Below are positions 47,097 through 56,009 of a DNA stretch of 64,000 nucleotides, in pieces. Position 1 is the stretch's first letter. Every line of letters begins with the position of its first letter. The stretch is from positions 149,900 through 213,899 of the forward strand of contig NZ_JACHGE010000007.1 of assembly GCF_014202225.1 (NCBI RefSeq). The letters are read 5' to 3'. The position numbers were made by a program, and so were the translations under genes. This DNA comes from Algibacter amylolyticus (GTDB lineage: Bacteria; Bacteroidota; Bacteroidia; Flavobacteriales; Flavobacteriaceae). The notes beneath the pieces are model-generated. The model saw nothing but the letters and a program-made list of their open reading frames with translations. It did no database searches and was not told the origin of the DNA.

Positions 47097-48251
47097 TTAA
47101 AATCTTTTATTATAATTCATTATAAACTGGCAAGCTTCTCTTATTGCCCCTGCTCCAGAATTTTTAGAGAGCACAACATCTGCATTGCTTTTTACTATAT
47201 CTGTAGCGTTATTAGGTATTAAAGACCAACCAACACTGCAAATATTCGTTAAATCGTTTACATCGTCTCCTATATACGCCACATTACTTAACGTAATTCC
47301 TTCATTTAAGACAATCTCATTAAGCAAAGTAAATTTATCTTTTACTCCTAAAAACACGTGTTCTATTTTTAACTTTTCCATACGTTTTGCTACAAGTGCA
47401 GAGTTTTCAGAAGTCATAATCATGACCTTAATATCAAATTGTCTTAATATTTCTAGTCCCATTCCGTCTCGCATATCAAATTTTTTGGTATGCTCACCAT
47501 CCTTGGTATATGTAATCGTTCCATCTGTAAATACACCATCAACATCTAAAACAAAATGTGTTATTTTATCAGACCTTTTATCTCTTTTTTGTCGCTCAAT
47601 TAACAACTGTTCAACAATTGTCCAATCGGTTTCAGAATCTATTTCTTGTAACGATTCTTCTGGCATTTCAACAACGGCGACTTTACTACCTAATCTATTT
47701 TTTGTGCTTTCTAAACTTTCTTTTGTAGTCGTATAAACAGCTCCATTTTCAATTAAAAGTCCATCAAAATCTTGTCTTCGTGGTCTTTTTTGAGGGTCAT
47801 AGTTTAAAGGTTTACCATCTTTGCCCCATAAAAAACGGTGTGTATTGACTACAGTAATTGCAGAATCGTAATTATCTTGTAGTTTTTCTAAACAGGTATT
47901 AATATCATCTCTTCTTGTAAATGGAGACGTTGCTTGTAATAGACAAAATGACTCGAAATTATAGCTTATGGACTCACAATACTCAAGCATTGCAAATTCA
48001 GTAGAGGCAGTATCACTAGCACTTTCTTTACTTCGTAATTTGGCTGTTACTTTATTAGTCCAATGATATTCTTTAGCAATAAATTCGATAACCGCTTCAT
48101 CATCGGTATAAACAACTACCTCGTCTAGGTTAGAAAAAATAGCTTCTCCTAAAACCCAAGTAAACAATGGCCTTCCAACCATTTTTCGTTTATTTTTATT
48201 AGGTATACCTTTTGAACCTTTTCGTAATGGAATAAATCCTATTTGTTTCAT
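47097..48251 (-). CDS. CMP-nonulosonate synthetase fused to KdsC-like phosphatase
   Basis: A 384-residue bifunctional protein. The N-terminal cytidylyltransferase (1-225) has IPLRKGSKGIPNKNKR at 7-22, then LLQATSPFTRRDDI, as in NeuA. It activates the nonulosonate with CTP. The C-terminal HAD domain (230-384) is KdsC-like, with the catalytic LDVDGVFTDG (Asp236, Asp238) and GDDVND (328-333), and would remove the 9-phosphate. This fusion order is the same as in animal CMP-sialate synthetases. The NeuB-like synthase gene follows after 15 bp. Together they predict a phosphorylated intermediate, which standard bacterial NeuB/NeuA pathways do not need. Confidence 0.9.
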   Translation of the reverse strand: MKQIGFIPLRKGSKGIPNKNKRKMVGRPLFTWVLGEAIFSNLDEVVVYTDDEAVIEFIAKEYHWTNKVTAKLRSKESASDTASTEFAMLEYCESISYNFESFCLLQATSPFTRRDDINTCLEKLQDNYDSAITVVNTHRFLWGKDGKPLNYDPQKRPRRQDFDGLLIENGAVYTTTKESLESTKNRLGSKVAVVEMPEESLQEIDSETDWTIVEQLLIERQKRDKRSDKITHFVLDVDGVFTDGTITYTKDGEHTKKFDMRDGMGLEILRQFDIKVMIMTSENSALVAKRMEKLKIEHVFLGVKDKFTLLNEIVLNEGITLSNVAYIGDDVNDLTNICSVGWSLIPNNATDIVKSNADVVLSKNSGAGAIREACQFIMNYNKRF

Positions 48252-48335
48252 TTAAGAATAATTTCTCTTGAATCGCTAAAATACAGTTTTTATGGTTGAA
48301 ATAACAAAAAACTACGAGCAATAGCATCTTTTACT

Positions 48336-49808
48336 CTATTTTTTTAATGGATCAAAAATTTCTACAAATTCCGATTTAAAATTTTGAGATTCAATTTTAC
48401 TAATTAAAGTTGCTGTCTTTTCTATAAAATCTACATCCGCTTGATTTATATAGTATACTAAACTTTCGTCTATATAATCGTTAAACATTTCTTTACCAAC
48501 CTTATGAATTAACAAGGTTGGAATACCCATTATTTTTGACTCTAAAGCACATCCAGAATAATTAGTAATATGAAATATTGATTTTGCAAGAGTTTCAGGT
48601 AAAGGATTATCAAATGCATTTTCGATAATTGTTTTATTTTTAATATTGTTTAATACTAGAAATTTTTCAATTTCATGAATAGCCGTATTATTGCGAGGAT
48701 GCAACCTTAAAACCCATTTATAGTTTGAATTTTTGATTAACTGAATAACGTTTGGGGTTAACAATTCTATTGGGGCTGTTTGCAAACTATACAAAACAAC
48801 CTTATCATTTAAATCCAATTTATTTATTTTGTTATTACAATACGCAATGTATGGTTGACCCACAACCTTTACTTTAATAGTCTTTATTTTACTTGCCCAC
48901 TTATCAATATTTTTTTTGGAATTAATATCCCAATTCCAAAATTGATTAGGCATGGTATTAAAACCATAATTAGGAACTTTTAACCAGTGGGAATAAGCCA
49001 TATGAACGTTGGTTTGCGGACCATGTTGAAAATCGATAGTTGCAATACCTATTTTATTTGCTGTAATTAATCCTGCATAAAGATCGTCGTAGCCATAGTA
49101 GCCTAAAATCACCACTTTTTCAGGTTTTACTTTTTTATAAAATCTGGCAAAAAAACCTTGTAAACTATCCATTTTACCTACCCATTTAATAAGGTCTGAC
49201 GTGGTAATACCTAATACTTTTGAATCCAAATTTAAACTTTTAATATGTTTACAGAAAGTATCGTATTCATCAAGAAAAACATCAGATTCATCAACCTTTA
49301 ACCTATTCTTAAACTTGCTAATTAATTTATAATTTTCTAATTGTTTCGTTAATTCTATAATCGCTTTTTGATTAAAACTATTTGGATAAACCCTTTTATA
49401 CTCAACCATATAAACGTCATCCAGAATATCGTGATGATCTACAATAGAGTCGTAAAAACGATTAAAATATAGCCCTTCCTGAAGGACACGATGGAAGTGA
49501 GCACCAAAGAATAGAATTTTTTTCTCCTTTAAATTGAAAAAGAAATAATTTAATTTAACAAAAGATTCAATAACATAATAAACTTTACTAAGTTTCTTAA
49601 AAGTAGTCAATAAACTACTCTGCTTAGCTGTAACTAGTTGTTTTTTATTAGAAACTAACTTAGCGCTTGTTAACATTGAAAAATATAACTTAATCCTTAT
49701 ATAAGGCCAAACATGAACATTATTTATTACCCATTTATCTACTGGAAAATTTAGTTCAATATCCTCAAAATTAGATTTTATATTTTCTTGTGTTCCAAGA
49801 TGATTCAT
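48336..49808 (-). CDS. Unrecognised protein, possible nonulosonate transferase
   Basis: A 490-residue soluble protein without a recognised family. The first 90 residues contain a WPYIRIKLYF segment, and a short hydrophobic region lies near 80-95. The middle has KVVILGYYGYDDLYAG and TIDFQHGPQTNVHMAYSHW; the end has YKWVLRLHPRN, HITNYSGCALESKIMGIPTLLIHK. The QHG, LHPR and SGC-E patterns recall GT-B transferases of capsule synthesis, some of which use CMP-linked sugars. It is 84 bp upstream of the CMP-nonulosonate synthetase gene, which makes it a reasonable candidate acceptor enzyme for that donor. Context and pattern only. Confidence 0.6.
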   Translation of the reverse strand: MNHLGTQENIKSNFEDIELNFPVDKWVINNVHVWPYIRIKLYFSMLTSAKLVSNKKQLVTAKQSSLLTTFKKLSKVYYVIESFVKLNYFFFNLKEKKILFFGAHFHRVLQEGLYFNRFYDSIVDHHDILDDVYMVEYKRVYPNSFNQKAIIELTKQLENYKLISKFKNRLKVDESDVFLDEYDTFCKHIKSLNLDSKVLGITTSDLIKWVGKMDSLQGFFARFYKKVKPEKVVILGYYGYDDLYAGLITANKIGIATIDFQHGPQTNVHMAYSHWLKVPNYGFNTMPNQFWNWDINSKKNIDKWASKIKTIKVKVVGQPYIAYCNNKINKLDLNDKVVLYSLQTAPIELLTPNVIQLIKNSNYKWVLRLHPRNNTAIHEIEKFLVLNNIKNKTIIENAFDNPLPETLAKSIFHITNYSGCALESKIMGIPTLLIHKVGKEMFNDYIDESLVYYINQADVDFIEKTATLISKIESQNFKSEFVEIFDPLKK

Positions 49809-49883
49809 TAGGTAATGCTTTTAAAAAAAACTTAATTAAAGGATTTGATTGCGCTACTAGTAATTATGCTAAAAATTAAAACT

Positions 49884-51065
49884 TTACTTCAATTTATTTT
49901 TTATATTTTTTTTAAATCTATTAAATTTTGAAAAGATGCAAATATTAATTGCTATAACATAATGCTTAAATTTAATTTGATTGTTTAGTTTTAGTTTCAA
50001 ATATATTTCTTGATTTATTTGATTTAAGTTTTTGCTGAGCAATAATCTTCCAATAAAATTATCTCTTACTCCCTTATAAACTGATAAATCAAAAACATTT
50101 TTATAGTTTTCTATTTTACCCAACAACTCTAAACTTAACATGGTTCGTACACATTTTTCGCATTTTGAGCAGTTAAGCGTTTTTGCGTTAAATGAATCTA
50201 AACAAACATCTAAATAATTGTAAGAAGGCTTATAGTTGGCAACCAATTTTGTTCTTTCTAATCTAGTAAATTGTACAACTGATGAAAAAAAACTTAACGA
50301 TTCTGTTTGTAAATACTGAATTAAAATAATGTCCCAACCACTTGTGTCTTCATTTGATATATCAAAATAATCATACCTAAATGCAGATGCGTAATAATAA
50401 GTAGATATTCCTTTTTGTATATTTAACACACAAGATAATTGAAGAATACTGTGTAATTTTTGAAAACCGATATTAATTATCTCCCCTATATTAGATTCTA
50501 TAATGATTATCGGCAAATTCATTTCTTTTGCAAATTTCTTAGCATTATCTATTCCTTTTTCAAAAATCTTATTCGAGATTTCCCCACCGTAAATACCATG
50601 AGAACCTGCTTTAAAATAAGTCAAATAATTTACAGCATATTCATTCTTTTCCAATTCACCATGCGTAGCTATAGTTGAAAAAGAATCAATTCCACACGAA
50701 ATGCCAGTAGCAACATTAAAACCTTCTTTATTGCTTAATTGATTAACATTAAGTCTTTCTGCCTCAATATTAATTATATTATAAGTATTATCAGTTAAAT
50801 TTAATGCTCTAATTAAATACGTGTTGAGCGTATAATGAAGTCTTGCAGAAATCTGACCTTTAACACTAATGTTTTCATTATTTTTCATTGCCAAAGGCAA
50901 CAAAGCTACTAATGCCGAATCTATATTTTCTGTTACTACAAAATCCTTATACTCTATAGGCAATTTATACCATAAATTCTGCCTTTCCCCTTTTATCTCA
51001 AAAGGGGTTTTAATTATGCAAGAAGAATTATCTAATTCAATTTCGGATTGGAATATTATCATCAA
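49884..51065 (-). CDS. PP-loop ATPase-like protein with QueC-like Cys cluster
   Basis: A 393-residue soluble protein of unknown function. The PP-loop signature is seen as GISCGIDSFS (SCGIDS at 123-128, compared with the usual SGGxDS), within an alpha/beta region that includes LPIIIIESNIGEI. A likely zinc site is Cys288, Cys299, Cys302 and Cys305 (C-x10-C-x2-C-x2-C), spaced much like that of QueC, and it is followed by VRTMLSLELLG. PP-loop enzymes adenylate a carboxyl or carbonyl group before adding nitrogen or sulfur. In a glycan locus it may make an amide or amidine on a sugar acid. It lies 1 bp after a GT4 gene. Confidence 0.65.
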   Translation of the reverse strand: MMIIFQSEIELDNSSCIIKTPFEIKGERQNLWYKLPIEYKDFVVTENIDSALVALLPLAMKNNENISVKGQISARLHYTLNTYLIRALNLTDNTYNIINIEAERLNVNQLSNKEGFNVATGISCGIDSFSTIATHGELEKNEYAVNYLTYFKAGSHGIYGGEISNKIFEKGIDNAKKFAKEMNLPIIIIESNIGEIINIGFQKLHSILQLSCVLNIQKGISTYYYASAFRYDYFDISNEDTSGWDIILIQYLQTESLSFFSSVVQFTRLERTKLVANYKPSYNYLDVCLDSFNAKTLNCSKCEKCVRTMLSLELLGKIENYKNVFDLSVYKGVRDNFIGRLLLSKNLNQINQEIYLKLKLNNQIKFKHYVIAINICIFSKFNRFKKNIKNKLK

Positions 51066-51066
51066 C

Positions 51067-52215
51067 TTAATTAAAGTTTTTATAAATACTTAATACCTCT
51101 CTTTTAATTTTTTCAATTTCAAAATGAGGTTTAACCTTCTTTTGATTTATTATAAATGCCCTTTCAATTAATTCTGGATTAGAAATAGCATTTAAAATAT
51201 GCCCTTTAATTTCATCTTCATCTCGGTGATTATCAATAATAAAACCATTTTCACTATGAACTATGACTTCTTCAGTAGCTCCTCCCGGATTAGATTGTAT
51301 TGGAAATGCTCCCATAATTATGGCTTCTAATAAAGTATTAGGCATTCCATCTGAACTGCTGTTACCAATATAAACTAAAGATTCACCCATTAATTTAAGA
51401 ATTTCTATTTGAGGTAAGAATACTTCTTTTTTATGGAATGTTATATCAAAAATAGATTCTAATTTATTTTGATTTGCAAATTGAATAACTTCGGTATCTG
51501 TACTAAAAAAAACTATTTTATAGGTCTTTAATTCTTTTTCAAGCTCCATAATAGCCTTTAAAACAGAAATACACCTTCCTAATTTACCTTGATACCCTTT
51601 TATAATTATTGTATTTCGTTTTGATATGGTTTTAGTAATGTATTGGTCTGATTTTGAAAAATCATATCCACCACCACCAGGATAACTTCCTAAATAGGTG
51701 CCTTTAAAACCATATTTTAAAGCTATACTATAATCTCTTTCACAATCAGTAAATAAATAGTTTACGGTTGACAATACCGCTTTTAAATTAGCCTCATAAT
51801 TAGGTTTTCCCTTTTTATTATACAAATCACTTCCCCAAGAAGAATACACCCATTTTATTTTTGAATGTTTCTTCATTACCTCCAAAATAGGTAAGCATGA
51901 AATATGCAAAACAAAACTATGTACCAGATCCGGCTTTATTTTTAGCACGGTTTTTTCAAACTCTGTAGCCGCATTACATTCTATATAAGGTGAAATAGCA
52001 TTATACAAAAAAGGCAATTTGTTTTTTATAAAGTAACGTCCTTTCAAATTAGGGTATTTAAGTCGCCAACCATTTATTTTGTTCACCCATGGTAATCTAT
52101 TTGTAGGATTACCATCAACAATATCAAACCAATACACATCGTGACCAGAGTTTTCCAACTGTTCCGTCCATCGAAAAAAATGTAAAGAGGGCATAGAAAC
52201 TAATAATATCTTCAT
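51067..52215 (-). CDS. GT4 family glycosyltransferase
   Basis: A 382-residue GT-B glycosyltransferase. It opens ILLVSMPSLHFFRWTEQLENSG, a common start of polysaccharide GT4 proteins. The donor-binding half has IIIKGYQGKLGRCISVLK, IGNSSSDGMPNTLLEAIIMGAFP and NGFIIDNHRDEDE. Its start overlaps the end of the GT2 gene by 1 base and its end lies 1 bp from the PP-loop gene. Specificity unknown. Confidence 0.9.
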   Translation of the reverse strand: MKILLVSMPSLHFFRWTEQLENSGHDVYWFDIVDGNPTNRLPWVNKINGWRLKYPNLKGRYFIKNKLPFLYNAISPYIECNAATEFEKTVLKIKPDLVHSFVLHISCLPILEVMKKHSKIKWVYSSWGSDLYNKKGKPNYEANLKAVLSTVNYLFTDCERDYSIALKYGFKGTYLGSYPGGGGYDFSKSDQYITKTISKRNTIIIKGYQGKLGRCISVLKAIMELEKELKTYKIVFFSTDTEVIQFANQNKLESIFDITFHKKEVFLPQIEILKLMGESLVYIGNSSSDGMPNTLLEAIIMGAFPIQSNPGGATEEVIVHSENGFIIDNHRDEDEIKGHILNAISNPELIERAFIINQKKVKPHFEIEKIKREVLSIYKNFN

Positions 52216-53285
52216 TAGTTTAAATATATAACAAGATTAATGCTTCCACTTACCCTATCAAACCTGTATTTATAAGGTTTACTTCTATAATTCTTTATAA
52301 TTTCTTCTAACAGTAAATTATTAATTATTTCGAGGTCTAAATAGTTATAGAATTTCTTTTTTAATAGCTTTTTTAGATTTTGACGCTGTTTATCTTTTAT
52401 ATCAACCTGATTGATTTTTATCTCCACAATTTTACCCTTACAATTTTTTAAATGAGCCAATAATGCTGAAAAATCATTATCTGTGGGTTTAATTTCAATT
52501 ATGAAATCTGGTTTATTTAGTAATTTTTCATAATCTTCTTCTTTAGGGAAACATCCCCAACTTTCGTTTGTATTTGCATTAACTATTTTATTATTTAAAG
52601 TTAAATACATATAATTATGATTAACACGTTCTAAATTAGAATGAAACGGACTAGAACTATTTTTGTTTCTATATGCCTTCGGGTGCCATTGATGTTTTAA
52701 CAAAATACTTTCGGTGTAATAATGAACTTTTAGCCCAAGGTTTTTTAGCCTTATATGAATATCTGTGTCCTCGGCTCCCCAGCCATGGTAAAACTCATCA
52801 TAACCGTTTACAGACTTTAACTTAGCAGTTGAAAACAAAGTAGTACCAGTAACTTCTTTATTGCCTTCAAAATCAATTTTATAATCAATAAATTTTTTAT
52901 CTTTTAGGGATTCTTCCTGAGATAAAAAACTATACTTAAAATAATGTACATCTTCTGAGGCAAGTTTGTTTGCTATTTTTATAAAATCTGGATGAAAAAT
53001 TAAATCTATATCTCCAACCAAAAAATAAGGCGTATCACACTGTTGTAAAGCTATGTTTATTGCTCTACTTTTATTCCATAATTGACCTTCTACAGGACAA
53101 TAAACACGTTGAATAAAACTATATTTTTTAACACAAGTTTTTAAAGCTTCAGAAAAATTATTATGGCTTCCATAATCAACTAGTAACACTCGAAAATCAT
53201 TAGAAGTTTGCATTTTTAAAGATTTTAAACATTTTTCTACAATGTTTAAATCTCTATTTCTGTATGTTAAGGTTAAGGTTATCAA
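52215..53285 (-). CDS. GT2 glycosyltransferase (chondroitin-polymerase-like type)
   Basis: A 356-residue GT-A protein. The N-terminal domain has ITLTLTYRNRDLNIVEKCL, LLVDYGSHNN and VGDIDLIFHPDF as DxD motif. The second conserved block is YHGWGAEDTDIHIRLKNLGL, the WGxEDxD form found in GalNAc/glucuronic acid-type polymerising enzymes and GT27 relatives. The last 100 residues are Lys-rich and unlike GT2. It is preceded by a 66-bp gap, one of the larger breaks of the operon. Confidence 0.88.
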   Translation of the reverse strand: MITLTLTYRNRDLNIVEKCLKSLKMQTSNDFRVLLVDYGSHNNFSEALKTCVKKYSFIQRVYCPVEGQLWNKSRAINIALQQCDTPYFLVGDIDLIFHPDFIKIANKLASEDVHYFKYSFLSQEESLKDKKFIDYKIDFEGNKEVTGTTLFSTAKLKSVNGYDEFYHGWGAEDTDIHIRLKNLGLKVHYYTESILLKHQWHPKAYRNKNSSSPFHSNLERVNHNYMYLTLNNKIVNANTNESWGCFPKEEDYEKLLNKPDFIIEIKPTDNDFSALLAHLKNCKGKIVEIKINQVDIKDKQRQNLKKLLKKKFYNYLDLEIINNLLLEEIIKNYRSKPYKYRFDRVSGSINLVIYLN

Positions 53286-53351
53286 TATAGTTAATGTAAT
53301 GTGTTTTAAATTTATGCTTTCTAGTTTATAAAATTTAAATCAAATAATTTT

Positions 53352-54374
53352 TTATCTAAAGTTTATAAGCTTCTGTTTTGGCAATCCTTTTTTTAATAAT
53401 ATAAAATCATAGATTTTTCTAAACCTTAACAGCCTTAAAAAAGCTTTTGTAAAAAATAGTTTTAATGACTTCTTCTTCGGTGTCAAAATTTCAAACGTTG
53501 GTAATTCGCTTTTTTCATTTACTTTAACCTGAGACTTATAAATTGAAGTTGACCAATTTTCTTTCTCATTTCCTAAATGATAGGCATAGTTATTATAAGT
53601 AGATAATCTGTATCCATCTAACTGGTAAGGAGGGTTATCTAAATAATCGCCTTCGCTATTACCTCCTAATTTAAAAACCGAATTGTGCTTTGGTATATTT
53701 TTTAAATACTGCGTTTTATATGTTGCTACACAATGGGCTGCACTTACAACAGCGATAAATTCATTATTATTTAATGTCAAAATAAGATCCTTATATTTAT
53801 CTTCCAGATAAGGCCAGCCTAAACTCTTTGCGAACTTCTCTAATGCGTTAGGGTTTTTAACAGCTCTAAATTTTAAATCTTTAGAAAACAGATAATCTAA
53901 CCAAATATTAGCTGTATAACTTAATTGTTTTCTAAAAACAGGTATAGGCGATACAACTGCAGCCTTTTTAAATGCAGAAAACACGTTAAACACCTGGGTA
54001 TCCCAATCTTTTAAAAATAAAATATCGGCATCGGTTATGGTTACAAATTGTTCTTTTACAGTACGTAATCCTTTTAAAATGGCATTAATTTTCCCGATGT
54101 TATCTTTTTCAATTATAAGCTCATTAATTAAGCTTTTCTGAAAAAGCTCATACAATAAAGTATTTACACTTTCGCAACAACCATCGCTTACAACAGTAAT
54201 TTTAAGTTTATAAACAGAAGTATTTTGAATAGAATTTAAGCACATTTTAAAAATATAAAAAGCATCCTTATAATAACCGTCTTCAAAAGGTATGTATACA
54301 GGAATAATTACTCTATGATTAATATTAGAGCTTTTTATTATTTCTTCTTTAGATGTGTTAGTTCCCTTACGCAT
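53352..54374 (-). CDS. GT2-like glycosyltransferase
   Basis: A 340-residue protein of GT-A type. The fold is suggested by HRVIIPVYIPFEDGYYKDAF, KITVVSDGCCESVN and the DxD-type TITDADILFLKDWD near 114-127. After that the sequence diverges from typical GT2 (GNSEGDYLDNPPYQLDGYRLS), so the acceptor side is unusual. A basic C-terminal helix may bind the membrane. It lies 2 bp after another GT2 gene. Confidence 0.82.
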   Translation of the reverse strand: MRKGTNTSKEEIIKSSNINHRVIIPVYIPFEDGYYKDAFYIFKMCLNSIQNTSVYKLKITVVSDGCCESVNTLLYELFQKSLINELIIEKDNIGKINAILKGLRTVKEQFVTITDADILFLKDWDTQVFNVFSAFKKAAVVSPIPVFRKQLSYTANIWLDYLFSKDLKFRAVKNPNALEKFAKSLGWPYLEDKYKDLILTLNNNEFIAVVSAAHCVATYKTQYLKNIPKHNSVFKLGGNSEGDYLDNPPYQLDGYRLSTYNNYAYHLGNEKENWSTSIYKSQVKVNEKSELPTFEILTPKKKSLKLFFTKAFLRLLRFRKIYDFILLKKGLPKQKLINFR

Positions 54375-54376
54375 AA

Positions 54377-55162
54377 TTAATATTCAAACTTTTTGGGTTT
54401 ATTAAGCTTAAATTTTAATGTTAAAAAGAATCTTTTAAAAGCGTAATAAATTGAAATAAACAATACTTTAAACGCATTTATGATAGAAACTAAAGTGCCT
54501 TTAGTAACATTGATTAATTTAGGCTCTGTATGCCAAATTTGGTAATTACCAATTAAGTCGTTTTTAAATCTAAAAAATTTTTGCTTATCATTTCGGCTAA
54601 TGCGATAATTAAAAACTACGGGAGCAAACTCTATGTCGTACCCTGCTTTTAATACACGTTTTGTCCAATCTTTGTCTTCAAATGTTGGAACGTTTTCATT
54701 AAATTTAATTTTATCCCAAGTAGATTTTCTAAAAGCTGAACCAGAAAAAATTAATCCCGATTTGTTTGGATCCTGAGTAGCTGGTATATTTATTATATAA
54801 TTTTCATAATCGTTGCTTGAATGCAAACACCTTACTCCTGCTAATTTTTTATTTTGCTCGAATTGCTTTTTTATTGTTGAAAAAAAATCTGGACTCACAG
54901 GATAAGCGTGTGCACTAAAAATGACTATAATTTCGTTTTTTGCTTTTTCTGCGCAAAAATTAGCACTACCTCCATAACTAAAATTTGTAATGGTTTCGAA
55001 TCTTGCATTGTACTTTACAGCAATCTCTTTAGAGTTATCTTCAGAAAGGTTATCGACCACAATAACCTCATCTATATCATTGCTATAACGATTCTTTAAA
55101 TTAGACAACAAAAACTCTAATGCTTTTGATTGGTTTTTAGTTCTTATAACAACAGAAATCAT
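54377..55162 (-). CDS. GT2 family glycosyltransferase with altered DxD motif
   Basis: A 261-residue GT-A protein with SVVIRTKNQSKALEFLL and VIVVDNLSEDNSKEIA at the N-terminus. At the position of the metal-binding DxD motif it reads IIVIFSAHAYPVSPDFF, so the first Asp is Ser and the second His. A later acidic motif is TFEDKDWTKRVLKAGY. Rhamnosyltransferase-type GT2 proteins often vary here, so it may still be active. A membrane-associated helix lies near the basic C-terminus. Confidence 0.85.
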   Translation of the reverse strand: MISVVIRTKNQSKALEFLLSNLKNRYSNDIDEVIVVDNLSEDNSKEIAVKYNARFETITNFSYGGSANFCAEKAKNEIIVIFSAHAYPVSPDFFSTIKKQFEQNKKLAGVRCLHSSNDYENYIINIPATQDPNKSGLIFSGSAFRKSTWDKIKFNENVPTFEDKDWTKRVLKAGYDIEFAPVVFNYRISRNDKQKFFRFKNDLIGNYQIWHTEPKLINVTKGTLVSIINAFKVLFISIYYAFKRFFLTLKFKLNKPKKFEY

Positions 55163-55172
55163 AACAGCGTTT

Positions 55173-55994
55173 TTAATTTTTAAAAATGGTCTTTACAAAA
55201 ACATAAACTTTAAAGATAAAATTATTCTTAATCTTGTTATTAAAATTTTGTAATGACTCATTTTGTTGATACGCTAAAATAGGGTTTTTAAAATGTGCAT
55301 CATAAATAGCCTTATTTTTTGTATAAATGTAATCGTATAAATCAAAATACAATTTAGGTGATTCTGAAAAAGAATTTGAAAGACTACCTGTTTCATGTTT
55401 ACGATAATAATAAAGCGGCTTACTTATTTTTACTACTTTAGAGTTTTCGTTTAACATTCTAATCCATAAATCCCAGTCTTCAAAGGACTTTAATTTTTCA
55501 TCATAACCACCAATTTTTAAATAACGTTCTTTTTTAAATGGTGTGCAGGCTATAAAGGTATTTTGAAGTAATAACGTTTTATAATTATAGTTGGGTAATG
55601 AATAAATCCCCTTTTTTTCTCCAAAAAAAGACACATCGTAATGCACTACATCTGCATTAGTATTATTAAATGTATTAATAACATCTCTGATTAATTCTTT
55701 ATCAATTACATCATCAGAATCTAATGGCAAAATTATATTATTCACTGCATTATTTATTCCAAAATTTCTAGCGCTAGATAACCCTCCATTTTCTTTATAA
55801 AAATATTTAAAGCGTTTATCTTTTTTTGTCCAGCTCAAAGCAATTTCTTCAGAATTATCAGAGCTTCCATCATTTACTATAATACACTCCCAACGATCTT
55901 TAGAGCTCTGGTTAAAAACAGATACTAATGTTTCTTCCAAAAACTGAGCTTGGTTAAAACAAGGGATTATTATAGAAATTGAGTTATTAATCAT
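55173..55994 (-). CDS. GT2 family glycosyltransferase
   Basis: A 273-residue GT-A protein: SIIIPCFNQAQFLEETLVS, CIIVNDGSSDNSEEIA, the DxD-type ILPLDSDDVIDKEL near 90-103, then SFEDWDLWIRMLNENS. The closing part is basic with a short amphipathic helix. It closely resembles the next GT2 upstream in layout (same motif spacing and a similar YRKHETGS-type ending), suggesting a duplicated pair. Specificity unknown. Confidence 0.92.
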   Translation of the reverse strand: MINNSISIIIPCFNQAQFLEETLVSVFNQSSKDRWECIIVNDGSSDNSEEIALSWTKKDKRFKYFYKENGGLSSARNFGINNAVNNIILPLDSDDVIDKELIRDVINTFNNTNADVVHYDVSFFGEKKGIYSLPNYNYKTLLLQNTFIACTPFKKERYLKIGGYDEKLKSFEDWDLWIRMLNENSKVVKISKPLYYYRKHETGSLSNSFSESPKLYFDLYDYIYTKNKAIYDAHFKNPILAYQQNESLQNFNNKIKNNFIFKVYVFVKTIFKN

Positions 55995-56009
55995 TGAAAT
56001 TTATTATAC

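Noticed and set aside
48252-48335. Internal promoter before the CMP-sugar synthetase gene (TTG-N21-TATTTTAG on the minus strand)
   Set aside because: Spacing is 2 bp too long and the last bases do not match; an internal promoter is possible but not supported well enough.
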